Origin: an uncultured Saprospiraceae bacterium
GTDB lineage: Bacteria; Bacteroidota; Bacteroidia; Chitinophagales; Saprospiraceae
NCBI GenBank assembly: GCA_938041325.1
Contig: CALIAG010000029.1
Span: 1 to 35,449 of the forward strand
Length of the DNA stretch: 35,449 nt
Direction of reading: 5' to 3'
Notes under the pieces: generated by a model
Seen by the model: only the letters and a program-made list of their open reading frames with translations
Told to the model about the DNA's origin: nothing
Databases searched by the model: none
Translations under genes and position numbers: made by a program
In this document: in pieces, positions 17,794-26,141 of the stretch
Layout: each line of letters starts with the position of its first letter
How positions within the stretch are numbered: the stretch's first letter is position 1

Positions 17794-17801
17794 TATATTT
17801 G
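17794..17801 (+). promoter_or_regulatory. -7 box before the small T9SS protein gene
   Basis: TATATTTG matches TAnnTTTG exactly. Transcription would begin near 17808, giving a leader of about 80 nt to the ATG at 17888. No clear -33 TTG stands at the usual distance. Confidence 0.6.
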
Positions 17802-17887
17802 TTAAACAAGATTAATCACTTAATATATTGAAACGGCCAACTTTTGGCAGGCAGCATATTTTGAAAATGCTGAAAAATTTTAAACAC

Positions 17888-18613
17888 ATGAAAAGAAATA
17901 TACTTTTAGCTTTTTTATTTATTATGTTTTCAGGTATGAGCCTTGTTGCTCAGGACTCAATTTCATTGAGCCCACTTTTTATTTCTACTGGAGCAGATTT
18001 GGATGATGTATCTACAATGCCAGGTGATATCGTAGGCCATGGTTTTGTCACGAATCATTCTGATGAAACAAAAACATTCTTTTGGAAAAGAACCATTGAA
18101 GAAGTTCCAGAAGGCTGGACTACTGCTGTATGCGATATAAATCTATGTTATTTTCATACTGTCGATTCAATGCAATTTGAACTAGCAGCTGGAATGCAAG
18201 GAATCGTTGATGTTCATGCTTATCCAGGAGGATCTCCAGGTGCTGATTTGGACTTAGTGAACCCTGGTACAGGAAAAGTAGTAATTAGTATTACTGAAGT
18301 TGGGAATGATGAAAATACAGCATCTGCTGAATGGGAATTTATCCTAGACGGGACTCCTGTTGGAGTAGATGAGTTGGAAGCACAGCAAATAGGAATCTTT
18401 CCTAACCCAGCGACGAATTACTTTAACATTAGCAATAGCAATGAACTAAGCCAAATTCAAGTCTTCAATATTTTAGGTAAAAAGATGTTTGAAACGAATG
18501 TAACAGAAGGCAAGCGTTTTGATATTACAGATTTGAGTAAAGGCATTTACTTGGTGAGAATGATTGATGATGAAAATGCGGTTGTAAAAACGATAAAATT
18601 GAAAAAGAGCTAA
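17888..18613 (+). CDS. Small T9SS-exported protein of unknown function
   Basis: A 241-residue exported protein. The chosen start at 17888 gives the signal peptide M-K-R-N-I-L-L-A-F-L-F-I-M-F-S ending V-A-Q; an upstream frame to 17828 is not convincing. The middle (about 23-160) looks like one all-beta domain, with W-K-R-T-I-E-E-V-P-E-G-W, a Cys82-D-I-N-L-Cys87 pair followed by Tyr, and an L-A-A-G-M-Q-G-I-V-D-V turn. The cysteines could form a disulphide or bind metal. The C-terminus (about 170-241) is a T9SS type A sorting domain: I-F-P-N-P-A, then L-S-K-G-I-Y-L-V-R-M and K-T-I-K-L-K-K. It follows the Omp28-like gene but has its own promoter. The function is not recognised. Confidence 0.85.
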   Translation: MKRNILLAFLFIMFSGMSLVAQDSISLSPLFISTGADLDDVSTMPGDIVGHGFVTNHSDETKTFFWKRTIEEVPEGWTTAVCDINLCYFHTVDSMQFELAAGMQGIVDVHAYPGGSPGADLDLVNPGTGKVVISITEVGNDENTASAEWEFILDGTPVGVDELEAQQIGIFPNPATNYFNISNSNELSQIQVFNILGKKMFETNVTEGKRFDITDLSKGIYLVRMIDDENAVVKTIKLKKS

Positions 18614-18632
18614 AATTTAGTTTCTTAAATAG

Positions 18633-18669
18633 AAAAAAGCCTGATCGATTAGTCGATCAGGCTTTTTTT
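18633..18669. terminator. Bidirectional terminator between convergent genes
   Basis: GCCTGATCGA and TCGATCAGGC form a perfect 10-bp stem with loop TTAG. It is flanked by six As on the left and seven Ts on the right, so both strands get a terminator. It serves the T9SS gene (+) and the tetrahydropterin synthase gene (-). Confidence 0.92.
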
Positions 18670-18680
18670 ATTGTAATATT

Positions 18681-19088
18681 TTAAGCAGGGTATTCTACAA
18701 AATTCCGTGGTGTTTCAAAAAGCCGAACACTCAAGTCATATTTTTCATCCAACTTCGCTCGCAGGAGCTTCCAAATAACAAAACATATATTTTCTGCTGT
18801 TGGATTCAAGGTTTTGAATTCTTCTGTATCAATATTTAAATTCTTATGGTCAAATCGCTGTTCAACTTCTTCTTTGATAATATCCTTCAAAATTTTCAAA
18901 TCGATTAAATAACCAGTTTCAGGGTCAACCTCTCCAACAACCTTTACCTCTAGCTCATAATTATGGCCATGATAACTAGGGTTATTACACAAGCCAAATA
19001 CCTCATCATTCTTGGCATCAGACCAACTCGGATTATGTAACCTGTGCGCAGCGTTAAAATGCGCTTTTCTAAATACCGCAATTCTCAT
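18681..19088 (-). CDS. 6-pyruvoyl-tetrahydropterin synthase / QueD family protein
   Basis: A 135-residue T-fold enzyme acting on 7,8-dihydroneopterin triphosphate. Zinc ligands are His15 (N-A-A-H-R-L-H), His40 and His42 (Y-H-G-H-N-Y). The catalytic base is Cys34, with Asp80-His81 and Glu125 (L-F-E-T-P) completing the site. The segment Cys-N-N-P-x-x-H-G-H-N-Y matches animal-type PTPS more than the usual QueD spacing, so a tetrahydrobiopterin-like product is possible. 6-carboxytetrahydropterin for queuosine is the main alternative. No queC/E/F or folate gene is adjacent to decide. It is a single gene on the minus strand with a normal length. Confidence 0.88.
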   Translation of the reverse strand: MRIAVFRKAHFNAAHRLHNPSWSDAKNDEVFGLCNNPSYHGHNYELEVKVVGEVDPETGYLIDLKILKDIIKEEVEQRFDHKNLNIDTEEFKTLNPTAENICFVIWKLLRAKLDEKYDLSVRLFETPRNFVEYPA

Positions 19089-19321
19089 TTTTCAGATCTT
19101 TTATAGTTCACCTATCATACAAGTAAATAAGTACAATAGTTTAATTCAAAGGCGTATTTCACTGAATTTATCCAATATTACTCCCAAAAAGCAGGGTAAA
19201 TAACCTGATTTAAGGCTTCATTTTTAAACGACATCATTTTTACAGAAAAAATAAGCAGATTGAGCGTAATATACTGAATTCCAATATATTTAGAGTTTTA
19301 GCATCTATCAGATAAATTGTG

Positions 19322-19329
19322 TATTTTTG
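19322..19329 (+). promoter_or_regulatory. -7 box before glutathione peroxidase
   Basis: TATTTTTG matches TAnnTTTG exactly. It places the transcript start about 10 nt before the ATG at 19346, so the message would be almost leaderless. Confidence 0.6.
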
Positions 19330-19345
19330 ATGTCAAAGTCACGAA

Positions 19346-19822
19346 ATGACTTCCATACATAAATTTAAAATAGAAGGAATTGACGGGAAAGAGATTGATT
19401 TCTCAGGTTTCAAAGGAAAAAAAATCCTGATAGTCAATGTCGCATCTGAATGCGGATTTACACCACAGTATCAGCAGTTACAAGAGTTACACGAGGAGTT
19501 TAAGGATATTTTGGTAGTAATTGGATTTCCCTCAAACGATTTTGGCGGACAAGAGCCAGGGAATAACTTAGAGATTCAAGAATTTTGCAGCCTCAATTAT
19601 GGCATCAAATTTCAGCTCACCACAAAGGTGAATATAAAAACCTCCCCAAGACATCCCATTTACGAATGGCTTTGTCGAAAGGATCTAAACCAAAAATTAG
19701 AAGCAGAGGTGAATTGGAATTTTTGCAAATTTATAATAGATGAAAACGGTCATCTAGTTTCCTTTTTCCCATCCGCAATCGAACCAGCCAGTGATGAAAT
19801 ATTAAACCAGATTACTGCCTGA
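19346..19822 (+). CDS. Glutathione peroxidase-family peroxidase
   Basis: A 158-residue cytoplasmic thiol peroxidase that reduces H2O2 or lipid hydroperoxides. It carries the peroxidatic Cys36 in N-V-A-S-E-C-G-F-T-P-Q-Y, and the catalytic tetrad partners Gln69 (F-G-G-Q-E-P-G), Trp124 and Asn125 (N-W-N-F). Cys81 may resolve the disulphide, as Cys92 does in E. coli BtuE. One oddity is that the conserved F-P-C-N-Q-F segment reads F-P-S-N-D-F. The enzyme has Cys and not selenocysteine, and bacterial members usually use thioredoxin as reductant. It has its own promoter and precedes holB by 81 nt. Confidence 0.92.
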   Translation: MTSIHKFKIEGIDGKEIDFSGFKGKKILIVNVASECGFTPQYQQLQELHEEFKDILVVIGFPSNDFGGQEPGNNLEIQEFCSLNYGIKFQLTTKVNIKTSPRHPIYEWLCRKDLNQKLEAEVNWNFCKFIIDENGHLVSFFPSAIEPASDEILNQITA

Positions 19823-19903
19823 TTCCTTTAAATGGAAGTACATTTCTTTTCAATAGCAGTGTTGTTGATTAATTTATGTTAACAACAGAAATGAGGAAAG
19901 AAG

Positions 19904-21022
19904 ATGTTGTTCAATCAAGTTCTTGGCCAATCTGCCGTTAAGAAACAGCTCATAAACATGGCTGCGAAAGACCGGCTTCCCCATGCCCAGATATTTCTTG
20001 GCCCTGAAGGCTGTGGAAAACTGGCACTCGCTATAGCTATCGCTCAATATACTTTGTGCCACAACAAGCAAGCAGAAGATTCTTGTGGTACTTGTCCCGC
20101 TTGCAATAAAGTTTCTAAACTCATTCATCCCGATCTTCATTTTTCCTTTCCTACTATTGGTTCAAAAGCAATCAGTACTCAGTTCTTGAAAGAATGGAGA
20201 ACCGCTGTTGAAGAGAATCCGTACATGAACATTAACCAATGGTTGCAATGTTTAGATGCAGAAAACAAACAAGGGAATATCACCAAAGATGAATGTGTTC
20301 AAATTGTCAAAAAGCTAAGCCTTAAGAAGTTTGAAGGCAGTTATAAAATCTTGATCATGTGGTTGCCTGAACATCTTGGTAAAGAAGGCAATCGTTTGCT
20401 CAAGCTTATTGAAGAACCACCAGAAGATACCTTATTCATTTTGGTAGCAGAAAATCAAGAAAAAATTCTCAACACCATTTTGTCAAGATGCCAATTGGTA
20501 AAAATAAATCGTCTAGAGGATGAGCAAATTTCCCAAGCCTTAATTCGGGATTATGCACAAGAGGAAACTCAAGCAAAGCAAATCGCCTATTTGGCCGATG
20601 GAAACTTTAATGAAAGCAAGATTCTGATAGAGAATAATAAAAATGATCAAGCTGCTCTTTTCTTAAGTTGGATGAGGATAAGTTATAAAGGAAATGGGGC
20701 AGAAATGGTCAAGTGGGTGGATGAATTTGCGGGAATCGGCAGAGAAAATCAAAAACATTTTTTAAAATATGGTTTACATTTTTTGAGAGAATATATGATC
20801 TTGAAAATGACAAATCAGACTAATATTAGGCTTCAAGCTTCAGAATTAGAAGCAGCACAGAAGCTGAGTAAAATAATTGACTTTTATCAGATTGAAGAAA
20901 TTTCGAAACTATTTAATAATAGTGCGTACTATATCGAGAGGAATGCCAATCCAAAGGCTTTATTTCTTGATGCTTCAATTCAATTAAATAAAATCCTTAA
21001 ACCGATAGCAGTTCCAGCTTAA
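19904..21022 (+). CDS. holB: DNA polymerase III subunit delta'
   Basis: Part of the clamp loader that opens the beta sliding clamp at replication forks. The 372 residues begin F-N-Q-V-L-G-Q, the usual start of delta'. The P-loop is degenerate: G-P-E-G-C-G-K-L (33-40), lacking the Ser/Thr after Lys, which agrees with delta' not hydrolysing ATP. A zinc module is complete with Cys52, Cys61, Cys64 and Cys67. The S-R-C motif (I-L-S-R-C-Q-L) carries the arginine finger used by the neighbouring clamp-loader subunit. The C-terminal third is helical. It is followed after 34 nt by ricT on the same strand, a common pairing also seen in Firmicutes. Confidence 0.93.
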   Translation: MLFNQVLGQSAVKKQLINMAAKDRLPHAQIFLGPEGCGKLALAIAIAQYTLCHNKQAEDSCGTCPACNKVSKLIHPDLHFSFPTIGSKAISTQFLKEWRTAVEENPYMNINQWLQCLDAENKQGNITKDECVQIVKKLSLKKFEGSYKILIMWLPEHLGKEGNRLLKLIEEPPEDTLFILVAENQEKILNTILSRCQLVKINRLEDEQISQALIRDYAQEETQAKQIAYLADGNFNESKILIENNKNDQAALFLSWMRISYKGNGAEMVKWVDEFAGIGRENQKHFLKYGLHFLREYMILKMTNQTNIRLQASELEAAQKLSKIIDFYQIEEISKLFNNSAYYIERNANPKALFLDASIQLNKILKPIAVPA

Positions 21023-21056
21023 CTGGACAAGGCTATTCATAAATAATGATTTGACG

Positions 21057-22505
21057 ATGGGATGTTCTAGTTGTTCAACAGGAAAAGATGGAAAACCTTC
21101 AGGATGTAATTCCAATGGAGGTTGTTCGACAGGAGGCTGTAATAGACTCAATACATACGATTGGTTAGCCAGTCTTGATATTCAAGATACGGATGGATTC
21201 GATTTAGTAGAAGTGAGTTTTAAAAACGGCGCAAGAAAAGCTTTTTATCATAATGAACCTCATACCCGTGCTATCATAGGAGATATGGTAGTCGTAGATG
21301 GAGGAAATGGCTATGATATTGGAAGAATTTCCCTTACAGGGGAATTGGTCCGACTTCAAATGAAGAAGAAAAAAGTCAATGAAGATGCTCCTCTAACGAG
21401 TGTAATCAGAATCGCGAATGAAAGAGATCTGGAAAGATTGGACGAAGCGCGATCGAAGGAAAAACGAACTTTGATTCGGGCCAGAGCGATAGCGAGAACG
21501 CTAAATCTGGATATGAAAATTGGAGATATAGAATTCCAAGGTGACAATCGAAAAGCAACTTTCTTTTATACTGCTGATGGCAGAGTCGACTTTAGAGAAT
21601 TGATTCGACATTTTGCGCAGGAGTTTAAGGTGAAAATCGAAATGCGCCAAATAGGAGTAAGACAAGAATCAGCAAGGATTGGAGGTATTGGTTCTTGTGG
21701 AAGGGAATTGTGTTGTTCAACTTGGCTATCAGACTTTAAGTCAGTGTCAACGGCTGCTGCACGTTACCAAAATCTTGCGATTAATCAATCTAAGCTTTCT
21801 GGTCAATGTGGTCGCTTGAAGTGCTGCCTCAATTATGAATTGGATTCTTATATGGATGCCATTAAAGATTTTCCAAAACAAGTAGAATATTTGAAGTTGC
21901 AAAATGGAAAAGCTTCTCTTATGAAAACGGATATCTTTAAAAGGATAATGTACTATTATGTGACGGACGAAGGAAGCAAAATGGGCAAAGTACAGACCGC
22001 AAGTGTTGATCGAATAAAAGAGATCAAAGCGATGAACAAGAAAGGGGAGTTTCCCGTTAGTTTGATAGACTTTAGTTCTTATGAAGTAGAAGAGAAAGTT
22101 GACTTTGATGACAACTTAACCGGTGTTGTTGAATTGCCTCCTGAAGAGAAAAAGAAAAAAGGACGCAACAGAAATAAAAACAGGAATAAAGGTAGAAACA
22201 ACAATAATAACAACAATAACAAAAGCGGAGATAGAAAGCCAAAGCCTGAAAATAAAAAACGCAACGACAACAGAAATAAAAATAAAGACAGAAAGTCTGA
22301 TTCTGGAAAAAATACTAAGCGTGTAGATAATAAGGATAAAGCAAAAGATTCTAAACCGCAGAAGCAACAACAGAAAGGTAAAAACGAACAGAATAAAAAG
22401 CCTGAAAAGCAATTCAAAAAAGTATTTGCTAAGAAAGGAGTAAAAAAACCTGTCAATAAAGACAGGAAACCGAACGACAATAAAAATGACAATAATAAGA
22501 AGTAA
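21057..22505 (+). CDS. ricT: PSP1-domain regulatory iron-sulfur protein RicT with long basic tail
   Basis: A RicT/YaaT homologue of 482 residues. In Bacillus subtilis RicT, with RicA and RicF, forms an Fe-S complex that stimulates RNase Y-dependent mRNA processing. The core (about 35-330) holds the PSP1 domain and the cysteine motifs G-S-C-G-R-E-L-C-C-S-T-W and G-Q-C-G-R-L-K-C-C-L-N-Y-E, the likely cluster ligands. The N-terminus is unusual in being Cys/Gly/Ser-rich (G-C-S-S-C, G-G-C-S-T-G-G-C). The last 120 residues (about 363-482) are low-complexity Lys/Asn/Arg/Asp/Gln with a run of eight Asn, likely disordered and able to touch RNA. The start is the ATG at 21057; a TTG lies 6 nt upstream. 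It sits between holB and lpdA. RNase Y itself is encoded at 2239. Confidence 0.9.
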   Translation: MGCSSCSTGKDGKPSGCNSNGGCSTGGCNRLNTYDWLASLDIQDTDGFDLVEVSFKNGARKAFYHNEPHTRAIIGDMVVVDGGNGYDIGRISLTGELVRLQMKKKKVNEDAPLTSVIRIANERDLERLDEARSKEKRTLIRARAIARTLNLDMKIGDIEFQGDNRKATFFYTADGRVDFRELIRHFAQEFKVKIEMRQIGVRQESARIGGIGSCGRELCCSTWLSDFKSVSTAAARYQNLAINQSKLSGQCGRLKCCLNYELDSYMDAIKDFPKQVEYLKLQNGKASLMKTDIFKRIMYYYVTDEGSKMGKVQTASVDRIKEIKAMNKKGEFPVSLIDFSSYEVEEKVDFDDNLTGVVELPPEEKKKKGRNRNKNRNKGRNNNNNNNNKSGDRKPKPENKKRNDNRNKNKDRKSDSGKNTKRVDNKDKAKDSKPQKQQQKGKNEQNKKPEKQFKKVFAKKGVKKPVNKDRKPNDNKNDNNKK

Positions 22506-22548
22506 GATTATTCACAAAAGTTTAATTTTGATTTCTTGAAATAAAATT

Positions 22549-22574
22549 AAAGGCACCCTCGTGGTGTCTTTTTT
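22549..22574 (+). terminator. Terminator after ricT
   Basis: AAAGGCACC and GGTGTCTTT pair around CTCGT (one G-U) and run into six Ts. The lpdA start codon is only 12 nt further on, so any lpdA promoter must overlap this hairpin or lie upstream. Confidence 0.75.
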
Positions 22575-22586
22575 AAATAGTAAAAA

Positions 22587-23993
22587 ATGGCAAAATACGA
22601 TGTTACAGTAATCGGTTCAGGTCCTGGTGGATATGTAGCCGCTATCCGTTCTGCTCAATTAGGACTGAAAACAGCATTAATAGAAAAGTACGATACTTTA
22701 GGAGGTACTTGTTTGAATGTAGGATGTATTCCTTCAAAAGCATTGTTGGATTCTTCTGAACATTTCCACAATGCGCAGCACAAGTTTGACCTTCATGGGA
22801 TCAACCTGAGCAACCTGAAAGTGAATATGCCTCAGATGGTGAAGCGTAAGAATGAAGTGGTGGAGCAAACCACAAAAGGCATAGACTTTTTGATGAAAAA
22901 AAATAAGATCGACGTCTATCATGGACATGGCTCTTTTGTTACAAAAAATGAAATCAGCATTGCCAAAGCTGACGGTACAAAAGAAACGATTGAAACCGAT
23001 AAAACAATCATCGCAACGGGCTCAAAGCCGATTACACCTCCTGCCTTTAACTACGACAAGAAAAGAGTAATTACCAGCACAGAAGCGTTGAACATAGATA
23101 AAGTTCCTAAGAAAATGGTCATCATCGGTGGTGGAGTAATTGGATTGGAATTGGGATCTGTCTTTGCACGATTGGGAACAGAAATTGAAGTAGTCGAATA
23201 CATGGATCGCATCATTGCAGGCATGGATAAAGACTGTAGCAAAGAATTGCAAAGAGCTCTGAAAAAATTAGGATTCAAGTTTCATTTGAAACATATGGTC
23301 ACTGAAGTGAAAGGCAATGCCAAATCTGCAACGATCAAGTTTAAAAAACGAGATACGGAAGAAGAGTTGGAAATCAAAGCAGACTACTGTTTGGTAGCGA
23401 TTGGAAGAAGAGCATATACGGATGGACTAGGTCTTGAAAATGTAGGCATCACACAGGATGACCGTGGAAGGGTAGAAGTGAATGGACATTTAGAGACCAA
23501 TGTGCCGGGAATTTATGCAATTGGTGATGTTGTAAAAGGAGCAATGTTGGCACACAAGGCGGAAGAAGAAGGCGTTTTGGTAGCAGAAACGATTGCTGGA
23601 CAAAAGCCACATATCAATTATAATCTGATTCCAGGAGTTGTTTACACTTGGCCGGAAGTAGCTGCAGTAGGACAGACCGAGCAACAATTGAAAGATGCGG
23701 GGATACCTTACAAATCGGGTAAGTTTCCATTCAAAGCTTTGGGACGAGCGCGTGCGAGTACAGATACTGAAGGTATGGTGAAGGTGTTGGCGCATAAAGA
23801 AACTGACGAAATTTTAGGCGTTCATATGGTGGGGCCACGTGCCGCAGATATGATTGCGGAGGCTGTTACGCTGATGGAATTTCGGGCTTCGGCCGAGGAT
23901 GCAGCGCGCATGAGTCATGCACATCCGACGTATACAGAAGCGACCAAAGAAGCCGCTTTAGCAGCAACGGGAGACCGGGCATTACATATTTAA
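22587..23993 (+). CDS. lpdA: Dihydrolipoyl dehydrogenase
   Basis: The E3 flavoprotein of pyruvate/2-oxoacid dehydrogenase complexes, which reoxidises dihydrolipoamide with NAD+. The 468 residues show the FAD site G-S-G-P-G-G (10-15) and the redox disulphide Cys42/Cys47 in G-G-T-C-L-N-V-G-C-I-P-S-K. The NAD site is I-G-G-G-V-I-G-L-E-L-G, and the second FAD motif is Y-A-I-G-D-V. The C-terminal interface pair is His446-Glu451 in H-P-T-Y-T-E. No lipoyl domain is fused at the N-terminus, and no E1 or E2 gene is adjacent. It is followed by a strong terminator. Confidence 0.97.
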   Translation: MAKYDVTVIGSGPGGYVAAIRSAQLGLKTALIEKYDTLGGTCLNVGCIPSKALLDSSEHFHNAQHKFDLHGINLSNLKVNMPQMVKRKNEVVEQTTKGIDFLMKKNKIDVYHGHGSFVTKNEISIAKADGTKETIETDKTIIATGSKPITPPAFNYDKKRVITSTEALNIDKVPKKMVIIGGGVIGLELGSVFARLGTEIEVVEYMDRIIAGMDKDCSKELQRALKKLGFKFHLKHMVTEVKGNAKSATIKFKKRDTEEELEIKADYCLVAIGRRAYTDGLGLENVGITQDDRGRVEVNGHLETNVPGIYAIGDVVKGAMLAHKAEEEGVLVAETIAGQKPHINYNLIPGVVYTWPEVAAVGQTEQQLKDAGIPYKSGKFPFKALGRARASTDTEGMVKVLAHKETDEILGVHMVGPRAADMIAEAVTLMEFRASAEDAARMSHAHPTYTEATKEAALAATGDRALHI

Positions 23994-24014
23994 GCAAGTA
24001 TAAAATTGAAATAG

Positions 24015-24051
24015 AAAAGCGGCTATCATTTTAAAATGGTAGCCGCTTTTT
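24015..24051. terminator. Bidirectional terminator between lpdA and the DinB-like gene
   Basis: AAAAGCGGCTATCATTTT and AAAATGGTAGCCGCTTTT abut to form a 36-nt near-perfect palindrome (one G-U). A-runs and T-runs at both ends serve both convergent genes. Confidence 0.9.
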
Positions 24052-24076
24052 AGTTTTAAGAAGTATTGGTTTTTTC

Positions 24077-24601
24077 TTAATTCAAGCTCACAAATTTATT
24101 TATTAAGCTTACCGCATCGTCATCTGCAGATGGCCCATAAGCCGCTGGAACCGGAATGTCCAAAAGCCTAAGATAAACACCAAGCTGAGCACGATGATGT
24201 ATCAAATGATTCATGCAAAATATTCTCAGTACTTGTTTTTTCGGCAAGGTAAATAGGACTTGATCACCATAAGTCATTGACCAGTCTTTTTCAAGTCCTT
24301 CGTCATCCACTTTTAATAAAGACTCTTTTGCTTCTTCCAATAAATCATCAAAGAAGGACAACAATTCTTCAGTCGACTGAATGGCCTTAGGTTCGAAATC
24401 TAAAAAATCCAAGCGCTCATTTTCAATGCATTCTTTCCACCAAGCTACAATTTCTGCTAGATGAATAGCGAGGCGGCCAAGCGCCTCCGATTTTTCTGCA
24501 GGTTTGAAATCCTTTTTGTCAAAAGGAACACTGGCAAGATATCTTCTGGTAACTTCTGATTCTAATAATAACTCTTGTAATAATTCTTTGCCTATTGTCA
24601 T
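24077..24601 (-). CDS. DinB-family (DUF664-like) four-helix protein
   Basis: A 174-residue cytoplasmic protein with the DinB/YfiT-like four-helix bundle pattern. The expected metal-binding histidines are present: His47 in L-A-I-H-L-A-E-I and the cluster His132/His135/His136 in N-H-L-I-H-H-R-A-Q-L-G-V-Y-L-R. The C-terminal L-L-D-I-P-V-P-A-A-Y-G-P-S-A-D is typical of the family. Members act as thiol-dependent S-transferases or have unknown roles; the damage-inducible name comes from a Bacillus member. It lies 30 nt downstream of the uncharacterised gene at 24632 on the same strand, probably in one operon. The precise reaction is unknown. Confidence 0.88.
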   Translation of the reverse strand: MTIGKELLQELLLESEVTRRYLASVPFDKKDFKPAEKSEALGRLAIHLAEIVAWWKECIENERLDFLDFEPKAIQSTEELLSFFDDLLEEAKESLLKVDDEGLEKDWSMTYGDQVLFTLPKKQVLRIFCMNHLIHHRAQLGVYLRLLDIPVPAAYGPSADDDAVSLINKFVSLN

Positions 24602-24631
24602 GTTTTATTTGTCAATTGATCATTAAGTATT

Positions 24632-26053
24632 TTATTCCATTTCGCGGACCTTGTCCAATAGCCATTGTTTTGCAGCAAGTGCTTTGCAGGCTTCTATTTG
24701 CGCTTTTACTTTTCGAACGGCCTCCTTATCTGATTTAATGGTGGAGTACAGTTTTTTGGTAAAGCGAAGTACGTTTAAATATTGTTGTTTTTTATCTCTT
24801 GAAATATGTCTGTTGCGTTGAAGGTATATTCTGAAACTATCAATTAAAGATTCTAGCGGAGTTACCTCATTCAGTTCGTAATACGTTTTCAAAAGCATGA
24901 GTTTTCCGCCAAGGGAATAATCCAATTTTTTATATTCTACTGCTCGTAGTTGCTCTATAACTTTGTTGTAATTTTCTTGGTGAAAATAAACTTTCGCTAA
25001 ATTATAATTCCGATCATTATCTTGATTTTCGATTGGTAATTTATCCGTATAATCTTCAATGAAATTTTCTACCCATTCAAATTCATTGATGTGAAGACCA
25101 ATGGTAATAATATTTTTATAGTGATTTGGATCTAATTGTTCTTTATCAAAAATCAAGTTTTTGTCAAGTGTATCTTTGTACAATGAAAAGAGTTCTTTAT
25201 AATAATCAGCTCTTCCGTTATTGATTTTGGTACCAATACAATAGTTTTTCAAATAAGTATAAAACGTATTTTGTTCCTCGAAAGAAAATTTACTGGAGTT
25301 GTCATTTAAAAATGTTTTTAATTGATGAAAATATTTTTCTTCATCAGGTGACTTGAGCATCAATACCGTTAAGTAATAACTTTTGACAGCGGGAACTTCG
25401 AGGTATTTTGAATCTTCCAAAACGCTGAAAAAATTATCAAAAAAGAAAAGTTCAGTTTTAGAAGAAAGGATTTTACTATAACCTAATACATCACAAAAGT
25501 GTTTTAACTTATTTGTGATATAAAAACAATCCAAATGGAAGTCAGCTTTTTCAAGATTTTCAAAATCACGTCTTTTTGCCATCATCATTTCGAGATGTAA
25601 ATGGCAAGCGAATTCTATCTTGAAATTGGTATAATGGTAATTGGCGTTTTTTAAACCTTGGTTTTTAATAGTCGCTCTGACTTGTCTAACTGCACCAGTA
25701 AAATGCTTATTGAGCTTTGGATTATTTACCGCCGAAACGATAGAGAGCTGTTTATCTAATGCTTGATTTTTATTTACTTCTAAAGCCAAGAAATCCTGAC
25801 ACAGCCTTGTTAAGTCTGAGCAGATTCTCCTCATCCAATTATCATTGAATTTTTTTTCGGGATACAATTGCTTCCAAACGGCTGTTTTAGTACTGCTTTT
25901 CTGATTTAAAGAATGTTTTTTAAGGATTAAGTTGAACAGTTTTACTAAATCATTGTTTTCATTAAAATAAGGCGAATTCAAATATTTCTTAAATCTATTG
26001 GCTTGAGCTTTTGTCAAAGTAAGAAGAAGGCTCTCTAGTTTTTCACTAAGCAT
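24632..26053 (-). CDS. Uncharacterised all-helical (TPR-like) cytoplasmic protein
   Basis: A 473-residue protein of unknown function. No signal peptide, membrane helix or catalytic motif is visible. The N-terminus reads L-S-E-K-L-E-S-L-L-L-T-L-T-K-A-Q-A-N-R-F, followed by K-Y-L-N-S-P-Y-F-N-E-N, a pattern I associate with an uncharacterised Bacteroidota family (from memory, not a search). The rest is helical and charged. From about residue 330 on it has helix-turn-helix pairs with the spacing of tetratricopeptide repeats (Y-N-L-A-K-V-Y-F-H-Q-E-N-Y, L-M-L-L-K-T-Y-Y-E-L-N). It is divergent from the T9SS gene at 26234, with a -7 box at 26145-26152, and precedes the DinB-like gene. A scaffold or protein-binding role is a guess. 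Confidence 0.8.
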   Translation of the reverse strand: MLSEKLESLLLTLTKAQANRFKKYLNSPYFNENNDLVKLFNLILKKHSLNQKSSTKTAVWKQLYPEKKFNDNWMRRICSDLTRLCQDFLALEVNKNQALDKQLSIVSAVNNPKLNKHFTGAVRQVRATIKNQGLKNANYHYTNFKIEFACHLHLEMMMAKRRDFENLEKADFHLDCFYITNKLKHFCDVLGYSKILSSKTELFFFDNFFSVLEDSKYLEVPAVKSYYLTVLMLKSPDEEKYFHQLKTFLNDNSSKFSFEEQNTFYTYLKNYCIGTKINNGRADYYKELFSLYKDTLDKNLIFDKEQLDPNHYKNIITIGLHINEFEWVENFIEDYTDKLPIENQDNDRNYNLAKVYFHQENYNKVIEQLRAVEYKKLDYSLGGKLMLLKTYYELNEVTPLESLIDSFRIYLQRNRHISRDKKQQYLNVLRFTKKLYSTIKSDKEAVRKVKAQIEACKALAAKQWLLDKVREME

Positions 26054-26141
26054 AATTACTTAATTTATTAGCTGCATTTTTTATGAAAAATAAGTCGTTG
26101 ATAACCAATAAGTTAATTTAAATAAGGAAATGTAAAATCCC

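Noticed and set aside
19904-21022. Degenerate Walker A in holB as a sign of an inactive gene.
   Set aside because: Delta' subunits do not hydrolyse ATP and commonly have altered P-loops; the zinc module and SRC motif are intact.
22079-22492. Long Phe/Leu/Ser-rich open frames on the minus strand.
   Set aside because: They are the complement of the Lys/Asn-rich low-complexity tail of ricT; the composition explains them.
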